Below are positions 26,404 through 36,994 of a stretch of 64,000 nucleotides of DNA, piece after piece. The position numbers and the translations under genes are program-made. The notes under the pieces were generated by a model. It was not told the origin of the DNA, searched no databases, and saw only the letters and a program-made list of their open reading frames with translations. Source of the stretch: Streptomyces anulatus (GTDB lineage: Bacteria > Actinomycetota > Actinomycetes > Streptomycetales > Streptomycetaceae); contig NZ_BMVK01000006.1 of assembly GCF_014650675.1 (NCBI RefSeq), forward strand, positions 186,001 through 250,000. The letters run 5' to 3'. The first letter of the stretch is position 1, and every line of letters begins with the position of its first letter.

Positions 26404-27573
26404 TCACCTCCCGGCGGCCTCCCCGTACGCCGCGTAGACGGCGTTCACCAGGGCCGTCTTGCGCGGGTCGTCGGCGAGCCGGGAGCCCATCCGGTTCATG
26501 ACGTACCCGAGGGCGATTCCGGCATCCGGGTCGGCCAGGCCGCAGGAGCCGCCCGCGCCGTCGTGGCCCAGCGCACGCGGGTCGGGGCCGTAGGAGCGGT
26601 TCGCACCGCTCAGCCAGAGGCCGAGGCCGATCTCCGTCTCGTGGACGAAGCCGTCGCCGAGGACGAGGTCGCGGCAGGGGCCCTGCCCTTCCCCCACGCG
26701 GGCCGCGGCCTTCTCGGAGAGGATCCGGCGGCCGTCGAGGCTGCCGCGCCCGGCCAGGATCCCGTAGAGCGCGGCGACCGCGCGGGCGGTGCCGTGGCCG
26801 TTGGCCGCGGGGATCTCCGCCGCCCGCCAGGCGGGCGTGTTCGCGGCGGCCCGGCCGGTGGGCGGGTTCAGCAGGGAGGCGACGGCGACCGGTGTCATCC
26901 GGTCCAGGAGGGCTGCCTGGGCGGCCCGGTCGGGGCGTTCCTGGACGAGTTCGGCCAGCCGGTGGGTCTCGCTCTCCGGGAGGCCGAAGGTGAAGTCGAT
27001 GCCCAGCGGCCCGGTGATCTCCTGCCGGAGGAACGCCCCGGGCAGCAGCCCGGTGATCCGGCGGACCACTTCGCCGACGAGGAATCCGTAACTGATCGCG
27101 TGGTAGCCGGAGCGGGTGCCCGGCTCCCACCAGGGGGTGGTGGCGGCGAGCCGGGCGCAGGCCGTCTCCCAGTCGTACAGCTCCTCCAGGGTGAGCGGGG
27201 TGTCGGGCCCGGCCACTCCGGAGCGGTGCGAGAGGAGGTGGCGTACGAGGACGGATTCCTTGCCGTTCGCGGCGAACTCCGGCCAGTGGGCGGCGACCGG
27301 GGCGTCCAGGTCGAGCAGGCCCCGGTCGGCGAGGACATGGGCGCAGAGCGCGGTCGGGCCCTTGCCGGTGGACCAGACGTTGACCAGGGTGTCCCGTTCC
27401 CAGGGGCGGGTGCGGGCCGCGTCGGCCCAGCCGCCCCAGAGGTCCACCACCGGTTTCCCGTCGACCAGGACGGTCACCGCCGCGCCCAGTTCGCCGCGCT
27501 CCGTGAAGTTCTCCTCGAAGGCGTCCCGGACTCCGCTGAACCGGTCGTCGCAGTGGCCGTGGATCTGCGGCAC
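26404..27573 (-). CDS. Serine hydrolase, beta-lactamase class C / esterase type
   Basis: A 389-residue protein of the penicillin-binding-protein-like transpeptidase fold. The SxxK nucleophile box is STGK (near residue 68), a YHAISYG segment matches the YxN-type box, and GHDGAGGS sits where the third motif (HxG/KTG) is expected. No signal peptide is seen, so this is more likely a cytoplasmic EstB-like esterase than a secreted beta-lactamase. GTG 27573 is preceded by GAGGGAGG. Confidence 0.82.
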
Positions 27574-27700
27574 GGGGCCTCCCTCGTCGCGGGCGCGGGT
27601 CCGGCGGCGGAACCGGATGCCTCCGCAACGTACCGACTGGTCGGACCGGAGGGAAGGGCCGGCGCCCCGGGGTCCCGGGAGGCCCCGGACCCCGCCCGGG

Positions 27701-28276
27701 TCAGCGGATGCCCGCCTCCAGGCTCAGGCTCCAGCGGCCCGGCAGGCCGGTCAGCGTGATGGTGGACAGCGGGCGGACGTCGACGTTCCAGTACGCGGAC
27801 GGCGGGGCGTTCAGGGCGTAGACGAGGGCGGCCCGGATCACGGCGGGTTCGGCGACCGCGACGACGAGGCCGTCGGCGGCGGGGCGGGTGTCCAGCCAGC
27901 CGCCCACCCGTCCGATGAAGCCGAGCATCGACTCGCCGCCGTGCGGGGCGCTGCGCGGGTCCGCGAGCCAGTGGTCGACGGCGGCCGGTTCCCGTGCGGT
28001 GACCTCGCCCAGCGTCAGCCCCCGCCAGCGGCCCATGTCCCAGTCGCGCAGGGCCGGTTGCGCCATCGGCGCGAAGCCGAGGGCGTCCCCGGTGGCACGG
28101 CTGCGCGGAGTGGGCGAGCAGTAGCGCAGCTCGGCGGCGCCGAGCGGGACGAGCGTATGGGCGACGAGCTGCACCTCGTGCCAGCCGGCCTGATCGAGCG
28201 GCCGGTCGTCGTCGAAACGTTCGGCCAGCCGGGAGGAGCTGCGCGCCGCTGCGACCAGGGAGACCCGAAGCGTCAT
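27701..28276 (-). CDS. Histidine phosphatase-fold protein lacking the catalytic histidines
   Basis: A 191-residue protein of the phosphoglycerate mutase fold: LRVSLVAAARSSSR aligns with the LxLVRHGET start, CSPTPRSRATGDALG with the SPxxRAxxTA segment and DWDMGRWRG with the GxWxG block. The RHG triad reads AAR and the second catalytic His segment (SHGGxIR) reads AEPAVIR, so both catalytic histidines appear to be missing. Phosphatase chemistry by the normal route seems unlikely; a binding or regulatory role is possible. Confidence 0.72.
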   Translation of the reverse strand: MTLRVSLVAAARSSSRLAERFDDDRPLDQAGWHEVQLVAHTLVPLGAAELRYCSPTPRSRATGDALGFAPMAQPALRDWDMGRWRGLTLGEVTAREPAAVDHWLADPRSAPHGGESMLGFIGRVGGWLDTRPAADGLVVAVAEPAVIRAALVYALNAPPSAYWNVDVRPLSTITLTGLPGRWSLSLEAGIR

Positions 28277-28348
28277 GGCGGGATCGTGGGGCCGAACGCC
28301 TGTTTGGTCAAGAGGGCCTGCGAGCCCGGCCCGGCCGGACTGGTGCCC

Positions 28349-29801
28349 TCAGCTGCCCGGGAGCCCGTCGAAGGCGGTACGGAGGCGGCGGACGCCTTCC
28401 GCGATCTCGGCCGCTCCGGAGACCGCGGCGAAGCTCAGGCGGACGTGGCCGGCCGGCGGTTCGGCGCAGAAGTAGGGGCGTCCGGGGGCGATGGCGACGG
28501 AGGCGCGCAGGGCGGCCGAGACGACGGCCGGCTCGTCGGCGCCCGTTCCCGCGCCGCTGCCCGGGAGCCGGAGCCAGAGGCTCCCGCCGCCCGCCGGGAG
28601 ATGCGGCAGCGCGAGTTCCGGCAGTTCGCCGCTCAGGGCGGCCGCCATGGTCGTACGGCGGTGCCTCAGCTCGGCGGCGACGGCGGCGAGGTGACGGCCC
28701 CAGGACGGGGATCCGACGAGTTCCAGCGCGGCTTCCTGGAGCGGCCGGGGCACGAAGAAGCTGTCGACGACCTGGATGGCCCGCAGGCGCTCCAGCACCG
28801 GCCCCCGGGCGGCCAGGGCCCCGACCCGCAGGCTGGGCGAGGTGACCTTGGTCAGCGAGCAGACGTGGACGACGACGCCGTCGGGGTCGTCGGCGGCCAG
28901 CGGGGCCGGCAGCGGTCCGGCGTCGTCGTGGACGAGCCTGCGGGCGAAGTCGTCCTCGATCACGAATGCCCCGGCCGCCCGGGCGATGGCCAGGATCTCG
29001 GGGCGGCGGGCCGGTGCGAGGGTGGCCCCGGTGGGGTTCTGGAAGAGCGGCTGGGTGACGAGGACCCGGGCGCCGGTGGCCCGGAAGGCGTCGGCGAGCA
29101 GTTCGGGGCGCACCCCGTCGGCGTCCATCGGCACGGGGACGGGGCGCAGCCCGGTGGCGCGGGCGGCGGCGAGCATCCCGGGATAGGTGGGCGACTCCAC
29201 GAGGACCGGGGCGCCGGGCGGGGCGAGCGCGCGCAGCGCGGTGGCCAGCGCGCTCTGGCCGCCCGCGGTGATCAGGACGTCGGCGCCGGAGACGGCGGGG
29301 CCGATCTCGCGGGCGAACCAGGACCGCAGTTCGGGCAGTCCGTCCGTCGGGGGGCGGCCCCAGGCGCCCGGCCTGCGGCCCGCGCGGGCCAGGGCGGCGG
29401 AGAGCGCCCGCTCGGGCTGGAGGGAGGAGTGGAGGTAGCCGCCGTTGAACTCGATGACGCCGGGCGGCGGTGCGGCGAGAGTGACGAGCACCCCGGAGGC
29501 GTCCACGGTGCGCGGCACCACTTCGGGCCCGCCGTCGCCGCTCAGCGACACCTCCTGCCAGGACGTGTCGCCCGGCGCGGGGGGTGCGACGCGGGGGTGC
29601 GCCCGGAAGGCGCCGGAGCCGGGGCGGGTGACGACGAGCCCCTCGGCGGCGAGCTGGGCGATGGCGCGGGAGACGGTGACGGGGCTGACCCGGAACCGTT
29701 CGACGAGCGCTCGACTGGACGGCAGCTTTCCACCAGGTGAGTAGCGGTTGAGGTCGGCCCGCAGGGAAGTGACCAGTTCGGCGACGCTGCTACGCTCGTG
29801 C

Positions 29802-29803
<2 letters not shown>
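28349..29803 (-). CDS. MocR-type regulator (GntR helix-turn-helix plus aminotransferase domain)
   Basis: A 484-residue protein. Residues 1-75 are a GntR winged helix (LPSSRALVERFRVSPVTVSR), and residues 100-480 a fold-type I aminotransferase domain with the PLP lysine in HVCSLTKVTSPSLRVG and NPTG in PLFQNPTGATL. MocR proteins bind PLP or its amino-acid adduct and control amine or vitamin B6 genes. The start codon abuts the divergent EamA transporter, its probable target. No ribosome site precedes the ATG, so the message may be leaderless. Confidence 0.88.
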
Positions 29804-30842
<1,039 letters not shown>

Positions 30843-30889
30843 ACTTGTCGACACGGACACCGTCTCCCCCTGTGAGGAGGTCGCTCCCG

Positions 30890-31099
30890 ATGGAGGCACA
30901 CACGGGCGACCGGCTGCTGATGCACGGCAGGACCGTGGGACAGCACGACCGGGTCGCCGAGATCATCGAAGTGCTCGGCGACGGGGGCGCTCCCCCGTAC
31001 CGGCTCCGCTTCGAGGACGGCCACGAACACCTGATGTCACCGGGCCCCGACAGCGTCGTCCAGCACATGGAGACGCCGGAGGACGAGCGGCGGCGGTAG
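30890..31099 (+). CDS. DUF1918 family protein
   Basis: A 69-residue protein matching the short actinobacterial DUF1918 domain almost end to end (ahTGDRLLMHGRTVGQ, YRLRFEDGHEHLMSPGPD). The fold is a small beta barrel; function unknown. GAGGAGG precedes the ATG by eight bases. It is on the same strand as the EamA gene, 47 bp downstream, and could be co-transcribed. Confidence 0.85.
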   Translation: MEAHTGDRLLMHGRTVGQHDRVAEIIEVLGDGGAPPYRLRFEDGHEHLMSPGPDSVVQHMETPEDERRR

Positions 31100-31126
31100 G
31101 AGCGCCGGGACCGGGACCGTACGCCG

Positions 31127-31173
31127 GGTCCCGGCCCCCGCGCCTCGCCGGAGACCGGGGGCCGGGGACCGGG
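31127..31173. terminator. Convergent terminator
   Basis: GGGTCCCGGCCCCCG (about 31127-31141) and CGGGGGCCGGGGACC (about 31157-31172) form a near-perfect GC-rich stem between the DUF1918 gene and the glycosidase gene. Confidence 0.65.
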
Positions 31174-31179
31174 ACGGGT

Positions 31180-32484
31180 TCACCTCGACGGGCGGCCGCG
31201 GTGCGGATATGTGCGGCCCCGGTCCGGGTAGAGCCGGACCCGGTCCGTGTAGTGGTCGGCCACCACGCGCCGCATCGCGCCGATCCGGTCGGCCGCCACG
31301 CTCTTCCCGGAGAAGAAGACATGGCCGCCCACCTCCGGGTGGTCCCGGGCGAGGGTGAGGTGGCGGGAGAGTTCCGCCGGGTCCTGCCAGGGGGCAGGCT
31401 GGGCTGGGTCGCCCGCCTTGTACAGCGCCTCGCCCGCGTACAGATCGACGCCCGTGCCCCGGACGGTCCCGCTCCACCAGGCGAGGACCTTGGCGTAGTC
31501 GGCGGCCGTCTGGCCCACATACCAGTAGATCTGCGGGCAGATGTAGTCGATCCACCCTTCCTTGACCCACTTACGGGTGTCGGCGTACAGGTCGTCGTAG
31601 GTCTGCACGCCCGCCCGGGTGTCCGAACCCAGCGGGTCGGTCGCCGCGTTGCGCCAGACGGCGAAGGGGCTGATGCCGAAGCGGACGTGGGGCTTGATCT
31701 GCCGGATCCGCTCCGCCGTCTCGCGCACGAGCCGGTCGATGTTGTCGCGCCGCCAGGCAGCCCGGTCGGCGAAACCGCCTCCGTACCGCTCGAACTCCGC
31801 GTCGTCGTCGAAGGTCTGACCGGCCACCGGATACGGGTAGAAGTAGTCGTCCCAGTGCACCGCGTCGATGTCGTAGCGCCGCACGGCGTCCAGCATCGCG
31901 TCCTGGACGAAGCGGCGGACCTCCGGCAGCCCGGGGTTGTAGTAGAGCTTCCCGCCGTACGGCACGACCCATCCCGGATGCTGCCGGGCCGGGTGGGAGG
32001 CGATGAGGCGGGTGGGGTCGGTGTGGTTCGCCACCCGGTAGGGGTTGAACCAGGCGTGCAGCTCCAGGCTCCGGTCGTGCGCCGCGCGCACCGCCGTGCC
32101 GAGCGGGTCCCAGCCCGGGTCCTTCCCCTGGGTTCCGGTGAGGCAGGCGGCCCACGGCTCGTGCGGCGAGGGCCACAGGGCGTCGGCGGTCGGCCGGACC
32201 TGGAACACCACCGCGTTGAGCCGCAGCTCGACCGCCCGGTCCAGATACGCGAACAGCTCGGCCTCCTGCCGCGCCGCCGTGAGCCCCGGCTCGGACGGCC
32301 AGTCGATGTTGGCGACGGTGGCGACCCACATGCCGCGCACCTGACCGGGCGCCGCCCCGGGCCGCCCGCCGCCCCCTCGCCTCCCCACCGGGGAGGCGAC
32401 CGCGTCACCGGCCGACGTCATCGCCGCCACCAGTCCGGCCGCGCCCAGCACGAACGCCCGTCTCGCCACTCCCGTTCGCCGCAT
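31180..32484 (-). CDS. Tat-secreted glycoside hydrolase, GH10-like (GHL10/DUF187)
   Basis: A 434-residue exported protein. The N-terminus MRRTGVARRAFVLGAAG is a Tat signal with an AVA cleavage site near residue 30. The catalytic domain is a (beta/alpha)8 barrel: RGMWVATVANIDWPS opening, LELHAWFNPYRV, IDAVHWDDYFYPYP and YICPQIYWYVGQ segments, all hallmarks of the GHL10 family. Members probably hydrolyse uncharacterised polysaccharides or cell-wall sugars. Confidence 0.85.
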   Translation of the reverse strand: MRRTGVARRAFVLGAAGLVAAMTSAGDAVASPVGRRGGGGRPGAAPGQVRGMWVATVANIDWPSEPGLTAARQEAELFAYLDRAVELRLNAVVFQVRPTADALWPSPHEPWAACLTGTQGKDPGWDPLGTAVRAAHDRSLELHAWFNPYRVANHTDPTRLIASHPARQHPGWVVPYGGKLYYNPGLPEVRRFVQDAMLDAVRRYDIDAVHWDDYFYPYPVAGQTFDDDAEFERYGGGFADRAAWRRDNIDRLVRETAERIRQIKPHVRFGISPFAVWRNAATDPLGSDTRAGVQTYDDLYADTRKWVKEGWIDYICPQIYWYVGQTAADYAKVLAWWSGTVRGTGVDLYAGEALYKAGDPAQPAPWQDPAELSRHLTLARDHPEVGGHVFFSGKSVAADRIGAMRRVVADHYTDRVRLYPDRGRTYPHRGRPSR

Positions 32485-32673
32485 CCCGGCCCACCTCTCT
32501 CCACCACGTCACGCACCCGACTCCGATAGCTCTACGTAACCGCATCATGCCCATCCGTGGCCGCCATGACCCGCGGGACGTCCGGGTCGGCATTCGGAGT
32601 AACGTCGTGGGGTCGAGGCGGGCACCGGAATCACACGGGACCCTGCGATACGGAGAACAGCGAAAGGCACGAG

Positions 32674-33546
32674 GTGACGGACTCTATGGCCGACATTGCA
32701 CGCGTCGGAGTGGTGGGCTGTGGCCAGATGGGCGCAGGTATCGCGGAGGTGTGCGCGCGCAGCGGCCTCGAAGTGAAGGTCGCCGAGACCACCGGCGAAG
32801 CGCTGGAGATCGGCCGCACCCGTCTGCACAACTCCCTCTCGAAGGCCGCCGAGCGCGGCAAGATCAGCGCGGAGGAGCGGGACGAGACCCTCGGCCGTCT
32901 GAGCTTCACGACCGACCTCGGGGAGTTCGCCGACCGCGATCTCGTCATCGAGGCCGTCGTGGAGAACGAGCAGGTCAAGACCGAGATCTTCCAGGTGCTC
33001 GACCAGGTGGTGACCCGGCAGGACGCGATCCTGGCCTCCAACACCTCCTCGATCCCGCTGGTGAAGCTGGCCGTCGCCACCTCGCGCCCGGACCGGGTCA
33101 TCGGCATCCACTTCTTCAACCCGGCCCCGGTGCAGAAGCTCGTCGAGCTGATCCCCGCGCTGACCACCTCGGACGAGACGATCGCCCGCGCCGAGGCCGT
33201 CGTGCAGGACGTGCTCGGCAAGCACCCGATCCGCGCCCAGGACCGGTCCGGGTTCGTCGTGAACGCGCTCCTGATCCCGTACCTGCTCTCCGCGATCCGG
33301 ATGTTCGAGTCGGGCATCGCCAGCCGCGAGGACATCGACAACGGCATGGAGATGGGCTGCGCCCACCCGATGGGTCCGCTCAAGCTGGCCGATCTGATCG
33401 GCCTGGACACCGTGGCATCGGTCGCGGACTCGATGTACGCCGAGTACAAGGAGCCGCTGTACGCCGCTCCCCCGCTGCTCCAGCGGATGGTCGACGCGGG
33501 CCGCCTCGGCCGCAAGACCGGCTCGGGCTTCTACCCGTACGCCTGA
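32674..33546 (+). CDS. hbd: 3-hydroxybutyryl-CoA dehydrogenase
   Basis: A 290-residue NAD(P)-dependent enzyme of butanoate and polyhydroxybutyrate metabolism. The Rossmann motif VVGCGQMGAGIAE, the catalytic IGIHFFNPAP block and the C-terminal dimer domain (HPMGPLKLADLIGLD) are intact. GTG 32674 follows GAAAGG; ATG 32686 is a close alternative. The last 113 bp are the left copy of a perfect direct repeat, so the 3' end is supplied by an integrated element that keeps the gene whole. The equivalent original end lies at 53880-53992. Confidence 0.93.
   Translation: MTDSMADIARVGVVGCGQMGAGIAEVCARSGLEVKVAETTGEALEIGRTRLHNSLSKAAERGKISAEERDETLGRLSFTTDLGEFADRDLVIEAVVENEQVKTEIFQVLDQVVTRQDAILASNTSSIPLVKLAVATSRPDRVIGIHFFNPAPVQKLVELIPALTTSDETIARAEAVVQDVLGKHPIRAQDRSGFVVNALLIPYLLSAIRMFESGIASREDIDNGMEMGCAHPMGPLKLADLIGLDTVASVADSMYAEYKEPLYAAPPLLQRMVDAGRLGRKTGSGFYPYA
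33434..33546 (+). repeat. Left attachment repeat (attL), within hbd
   Basis: 113 bp identical to 53880-53992, beginning TGTACGCCGAGTAC and ending at the hbd stop codon. Identity stops sharply at both ends (A versus T before it, C versus A after it). Confidence 0.92.
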
Positions 33547-33559
33547 CCACCGCCCGCAG

Positions 33560-33582
33560 GCCCGGCGCTCACCTCGCCGGGC
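33560..33582 (+). terminator. Element-borne terminator after hbd
   Basis: GCCCGGCG (33560-33567) pairs with CGCCGGGC (33575-33582) around a seven-base loop, 13 bp after the hbd stop. It probably replaces the original hbd terminator now displaced to 54016-54050. Confidence 0.6.
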
Positions 33583-33782
33583 CCGCCGGGGCACGTTCTC
33601 CGAGGTCAGGACCGTGTGCGGCCCGGAAGAGCCTCGTCTGCTCGTGCCGACCCGACGCCGTGCCGGAGCGCTACAGAGCGACGGCGAGGCTGCACGTGCC
33701 CGAAGCCCAGGGCCTTCAGCGCTGTCGCGGCCTTCCGTGCTTGTACTGCGAAAACTCCCTCGGATCTCCCTCCGACAGAGCT

Positions 33783-33800
33783 GAAAGTCCCTGAAAGGAC
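33783..33800 (+). repeat. Arm-type repeat, left copy
   Basis: GAAAGTCCCTG (33783-33793) followed by a partial copy GAAAGGAC. The same 11-mer occurs twice in tandem near the right end (53790-53811). Confidence 0.6.
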
Positions 33801-33938
33801 GTCATATAGGAGATCCGCCACTCTTGAGCCGCTTTGGAGGCAACGCTGGAAATACTGAGTGATAGAGCTCCACATCTCAGCCTAAATATTCAACACCTCA
33901 GCATGCGGGCCCGCCACTCCCAGGGCCGGATTCAGAGC

Positions 33939-36518
33939 TCAGGACACGTCCCGGCCGATCCAGCGGTCCCGGAACCAGGTCAGGGTCTCGGCCAGCGCGT
34001 CGCGGTTCCCGTCCTTCTCCAGCAAGGCCAACCGGAAGTTGGGACGCAGGTCCAGCTTCCCCTCCGGGATGTCGACGCCGTCCAAACCGTTGACGCGGCC
34101 GAGGAGCTCCGCACGCAGCAAGCGGTCGGTGAAAGGCTCGCGGGTGGCGAGGTACTGGAAGACCACCTCCGCCGAACCACCGCGTCCACCACCGGGGTAG
34201 AGCACCAGCGGCCAGATCCCGGCGCCGGGGAGACCTGCCGCACCCAGCATCAGGAAGGCGCTGGTAGTGACTTGGCCGGCCCCATAGCCGACCCAGCCGC
34301 CCAGGTCCTCCCACCGGGCGAGGAGAGTACGCACCGCGCCCACGGTCTCGGGGGTATCGTCCGCGGCGAGCTGGCGGGAGAACCGCTCGGCCCGGGTTTC
34401 CTCCTCTGGCTCCGCTCCGTCGCGCCCCGCCGCCACCGCGCCCTCCGAAGACTGCTCCTGGTCGGGATCGGCCAGCAGCAGTGCTAGGTCGGTGCTGGTC
34501 AAGCGTTGCGCGGGGTCCGCGGCCCCGGTCTGGGTGAAGTGGATGCCGTCGGCGCTCAGTCGCGCCCGTACGTCCTCACCCTCCGGCTGCGGGCCGGCCC
34601 AGCGAAAGCCGTCGGCGATCCGGCCCTCCGCGTTGAGGACGCGGTAGGCCTGCACGACGCCCGCGGTCTGGGCAAGGTGGTTGCCCACCGCCTGGGCGCC
34701 GGAGCCGATGTACGCGGCGAGGTCACCGTACGACGTCCAGGTGCCGTGCGGCAGGGCGGCGAGGACCTGGTGGACGAGCTGCCAGTCGCGGCTCCGCTCG
34801 GCTCGGCCCACCCCGCGCAGCGGGGACGGCCACAGCGCGAGCGCCCGCTCGGCCAACTCGTCGGCACGGGAGCCGATCTCGCGGGCGCCCCAGCGGTCGG
34901 TGGCGGCGATGCGGCGGTTCATCTCCAGGTGGCTGCTGTGCAGCAGGTCCTGCTTGCGGTCGAAGGGGTGGTTGGAGAGCTCGGAGTTCTGAGCGGTGAG
35001 GGTCAGGTTGCCCAGGGTGTGCTGGAGTCGGGCGTGCACGTCCTGTGGGGTCTCGCCGTCGGTGGCGTCCTCGGCGAGAACTTGGAGCCAGTCGTCGCCC
35101 GCCGACTGCGGCAGGACGTGCTCGATGGTGAGTTTCGCGGCGGCGAAGTCCACAGGCTCGGGGTGGTCGTAGCTCTCCTCCAGCCGCTGGAGGACCAGTT
35201 TGCGCTGCTCCGGCCGGCCGTACAGGTAGAAGGGCGCGGTCCTGAACTTCTCGCGCAGTTCGTCGTCGTCGGGCCAGTAGCGGTTGCTGGCGGAGAGGAG
35301 CTGACGCAGCCCGTCGGCGACGGGGACGTCCAGCGGAAGCTGGGCGGGAACCGACTGGAAGATCCGGTTGAGGTTGTTTGGCGGTACGCGACACACGGTG
35401 CGGCGTACCAGAAAGCTCTCGATGTACGACAAGGCGCGGGCCGTCTCCGCCGAGTCGGTCTCTCCACGTTCGCGACGGTCGAGCAGCAGCATCAGCGCCG
35501 GGTACGTGGCCGCGGCCTCCCAGGCGTCGAGTCCGCGAAGGTGGGCACGGACAGCCGGATCGCCCTCCTCGTCGGGGCGGACCACCTTACGGAAGTGCAT
35601 GGACCGCCGGTGCAGTTCTTTCACGTACGCCTCGATGTCCGCTTCCCTGACCTCGGTCTGCTCGAAACGGTGCTGCTGAGCCGCGTACAGGTCCTGGCGG
35701 CGGACCCGGTCGTCGCCGTCAAGCACGAGCTGCAGCCACATGAGCTGTTCGAGCTCTTTGTTGCTCAGGCTTGCCTGGAGCGGCAACCAGTACGTCTCGT
35801 AGACCAGTTCGCCACGGGTCGGCAGCCGCATGAAGAGGTAGTTGCGCAGCAGGTCGGCCTGGCTGAGCTTGAGACCGGTGTTGTTGAGGGACTCGAAGAT
35901 GCGGTGGACGTTGTCACCGGCCTCGGCGGTCACCGCGACCAGGGTGAGCCGGGAGGTGATCGCCTGCTCGATCCGGAGGACGTCCTGCGGGTCGGCGGGG
36001 TCCTCCGCCTCGACGAGTTTGCGGCGGAAGAAACGGTAGGCGACAGAAACGTTGTCCCCCGCCGCCTGCCCCTCGTGGGTGCCTCGGATGTGCGCGGCGT
36101 AGTTCGGCCGGTCGGCCTGGGTGGGCAGGAGACGGAACCGGGCGTTCTCGTTCTTCCGCTTGTTGATCAGGTATTCCTCGTCAATCCGCTCGGCCTCGTC
36201 CGGCCGGCTCTGGGCGAGGTGGTCCCGGATGGCGGCGAGTGCGAGGGAGATCGTGGTCAGCCGCTGCTGGCCGTCGACCACCAGCCAGCGAGGGAACGTC
36301 GCCTCGTTTTGCGGGGACGGGGCAAGCACCACGGAGCCGAGGAAGTGCGCGCTCGCTTTCTCCCCGGTCTCCAGCAGGTCCACCTGATCGAGGATGTCGC
36401 TCCACAGCTGAGCCAACTGCTTCTCTGTCCAGGAGTACGTCCGCTGGTAGAGCGGCACCTGGAACTGTTGAGCTCGCCCCTGCACGAGGTCGGCGAACAG
36501 CGTCTCTTTGGCCTGCAC
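33939..36518 (-). CDS. GmrSD-type restriction protein (DUF262-DUF1524) fused to an alkyltransferase-like domain
   Basis: An 859-residue protein. Residues 18-90 carry the DUF262 signatures VPLYQRTYSW, FLGSVVL and DGQQRL (82-87), which in GmrSD enzymes form the nucleotide-dependent half. IEHVLPQS (465-472) and LGNLTLT belong to the HNH-type DUF1524 nuclease. At about 575-645 comes an alkylguanine-transferase-like fold (LPHGTWTSYGDLAAYIG, QAYRVLNAEG) whose PCHR cysteine is missing, as in ATL proteins that bind alkylated bases. A final domain of about 120 residues is unassigned. Type IV restriction of modified foreign DNA is likely. GTG 36518 is chosen as the family start. Confidence 0.8.
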   Translation of the reverse strand: MQAKETLFADLVQGRAQQFQVPLYQRTYSWTEKQLAQLWSDILDQVDLLETGEKASAHFLGSVVLAPSPQNEATFPRWLVVDGQQRLTTISLALAAIRDHLAQSRPDEAERIDEEYLINKRKNENARFRLLPTQADRPNYAAHIRGTHEGQAAGDNVSVAYRFFRRKLVEAEDPADPQDVLRIEQAITSRLTLVAVTAEAGDNVHRIFESLNNTGLKLSQADLLRNYLFMRLPTRGELVYETYWLPLQASLSNKELEQLMWLQLVLDGDDRVRRQDLYAAQQHRFEQTEVREADIEAYVKELHRRSMHFRKVVRPDEEGDPAVRAHLRGLDAWEAAATYPALMLLLDRRERGETDSAETARALSYIESFLVRRTVCRVPPNNLNRIFQSVPAQLPLDVPVADGLRQLLSASNRYWPDDDELREKFRTAPFYLYGRPEQRKLVLQRLEESYDHPEPVDFAAAKLTIEHVLPQSAGDDWLQVLAEDATDGETPQDVHARLQHTLGNLTLTAQNSELSNHPFDRKQDLLHSSHLEMNRRIAATDRWGAREIGSRADELAERALALWPSPLRGVGRAERSRDWQLVHQVLAALPHGTWTSYGDLAAYIGSGAQAVGNHLAQTAGVVQAYRVLNAEGRIADGFRWAGPQPEGEDVRARLSADGIHFTQTGAADPAQRLTSTDLALLLADPDQEQSSEGAVAAGRDGAEPEEETRAERFSRQLAADDTPETVGAVRTLLARWEDLGGWVGYGAGQVTTSAFLMLGAAGLPGAGIWPLVLYPGGGRGGSAEVVFQYLATREPFTDRLLRAELLGRVNGLDGVDIPEGKLDLRPNFRLALLEKDGNRDALAETLTWFRDRWIGRDVS

Positions 36519-36739
36519 AGTGGTACCCGCTCCCCTTGGATTCCCTCGACCCCACACCCATACGCCCCGCACAGTGGTGCCTGGAAGACCGACAATAGGG
36601 CGTGCCACCAACGCTCTTCCGCAAAACGATCGAGATCGGGCAACGAGACGTGGGAACGGCAACGAACAGGACTCGGGCGTCGTGGTCGCGCGATAGGTCG
36701 GTCCCCGGCTCTGCGCTGGAAGCGGCGGGGGATGGTCCG

Positions 36740-36994
36740 TCAGCGCCCTCCCTGCTGGGCGCGGCGCCGGGCCGAAGGCGCGGGCGCCGGTGGCGGGGGC
36801 GCCGGTGGCGGGGGCGCCGGTGGCGGGGGCTCGGGGCTGTCCTTCATCAATTCCAGCAGCCGGAATGCGCGTTCGCTGGTCTCGCGGGATGCGCACAGCG
36901 CGGCCAGGAGCAAAACTCCGACAGTGGCCAGTCGGGCGGTGAACAGCACCGCGTCCATGTCGGTGTCCACTGCGTGCTGGTCTGTGGTCTTCAT
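36740..36994 (-). CDS. Small single-pass membrane protein with a proline-rich tail
   Basis: An 84-residue protein: a polar N-terminus, one hydrophobic segment (LATVGVLLLAALC, about residues 22-34), a charged linker (SRETSERAFRLLELMKD) and then PPPAP repeats and a basic end. GAGGAAG lies seven bases before ATG 36994, which supports it as a real gene. The tail comes from a 15-bp tandem repeat. No known family. It lies between the GmrSD and TIGR04141 genes on the same strand. Confidence 0.55.
   Translation of the reverse strand: MKTTDQHAVDTDMDAVLFTARLATVGVLLLAALCASRETSERAFRLLELMKDSPEPPPPAPPPPAPPPPAPAPSARRRAQQGGR
36783..36827 (-). repeat. Three 15-bp tandem repeats
   Basis: Unit GGCGCCGGTGGCGGG, three exact copies; encodes PPPAP in the small membrane protein. 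Likely variable in copy number without a frame change. Confidence 0.85.

Larger units (their letters stand above)
33547..33938. other. Left attachment arm of the element
   Basis: No convincing gene on either strand; short open frames here have no family features. The stretch holds the terminator just after hbd and the arm-type repeat at 33783-33800. The 150 bp around 33780-33900 is unusually AT-rich for this genome, as expected for an attachment region. Confidence 0.5.

Noticed and set aside
33606..33875. 89-codon frame in the left attachment arm
   Set aside because: No ribosome site, no family features, and atypical codon use. The stretch is better explained as an attachment arm.
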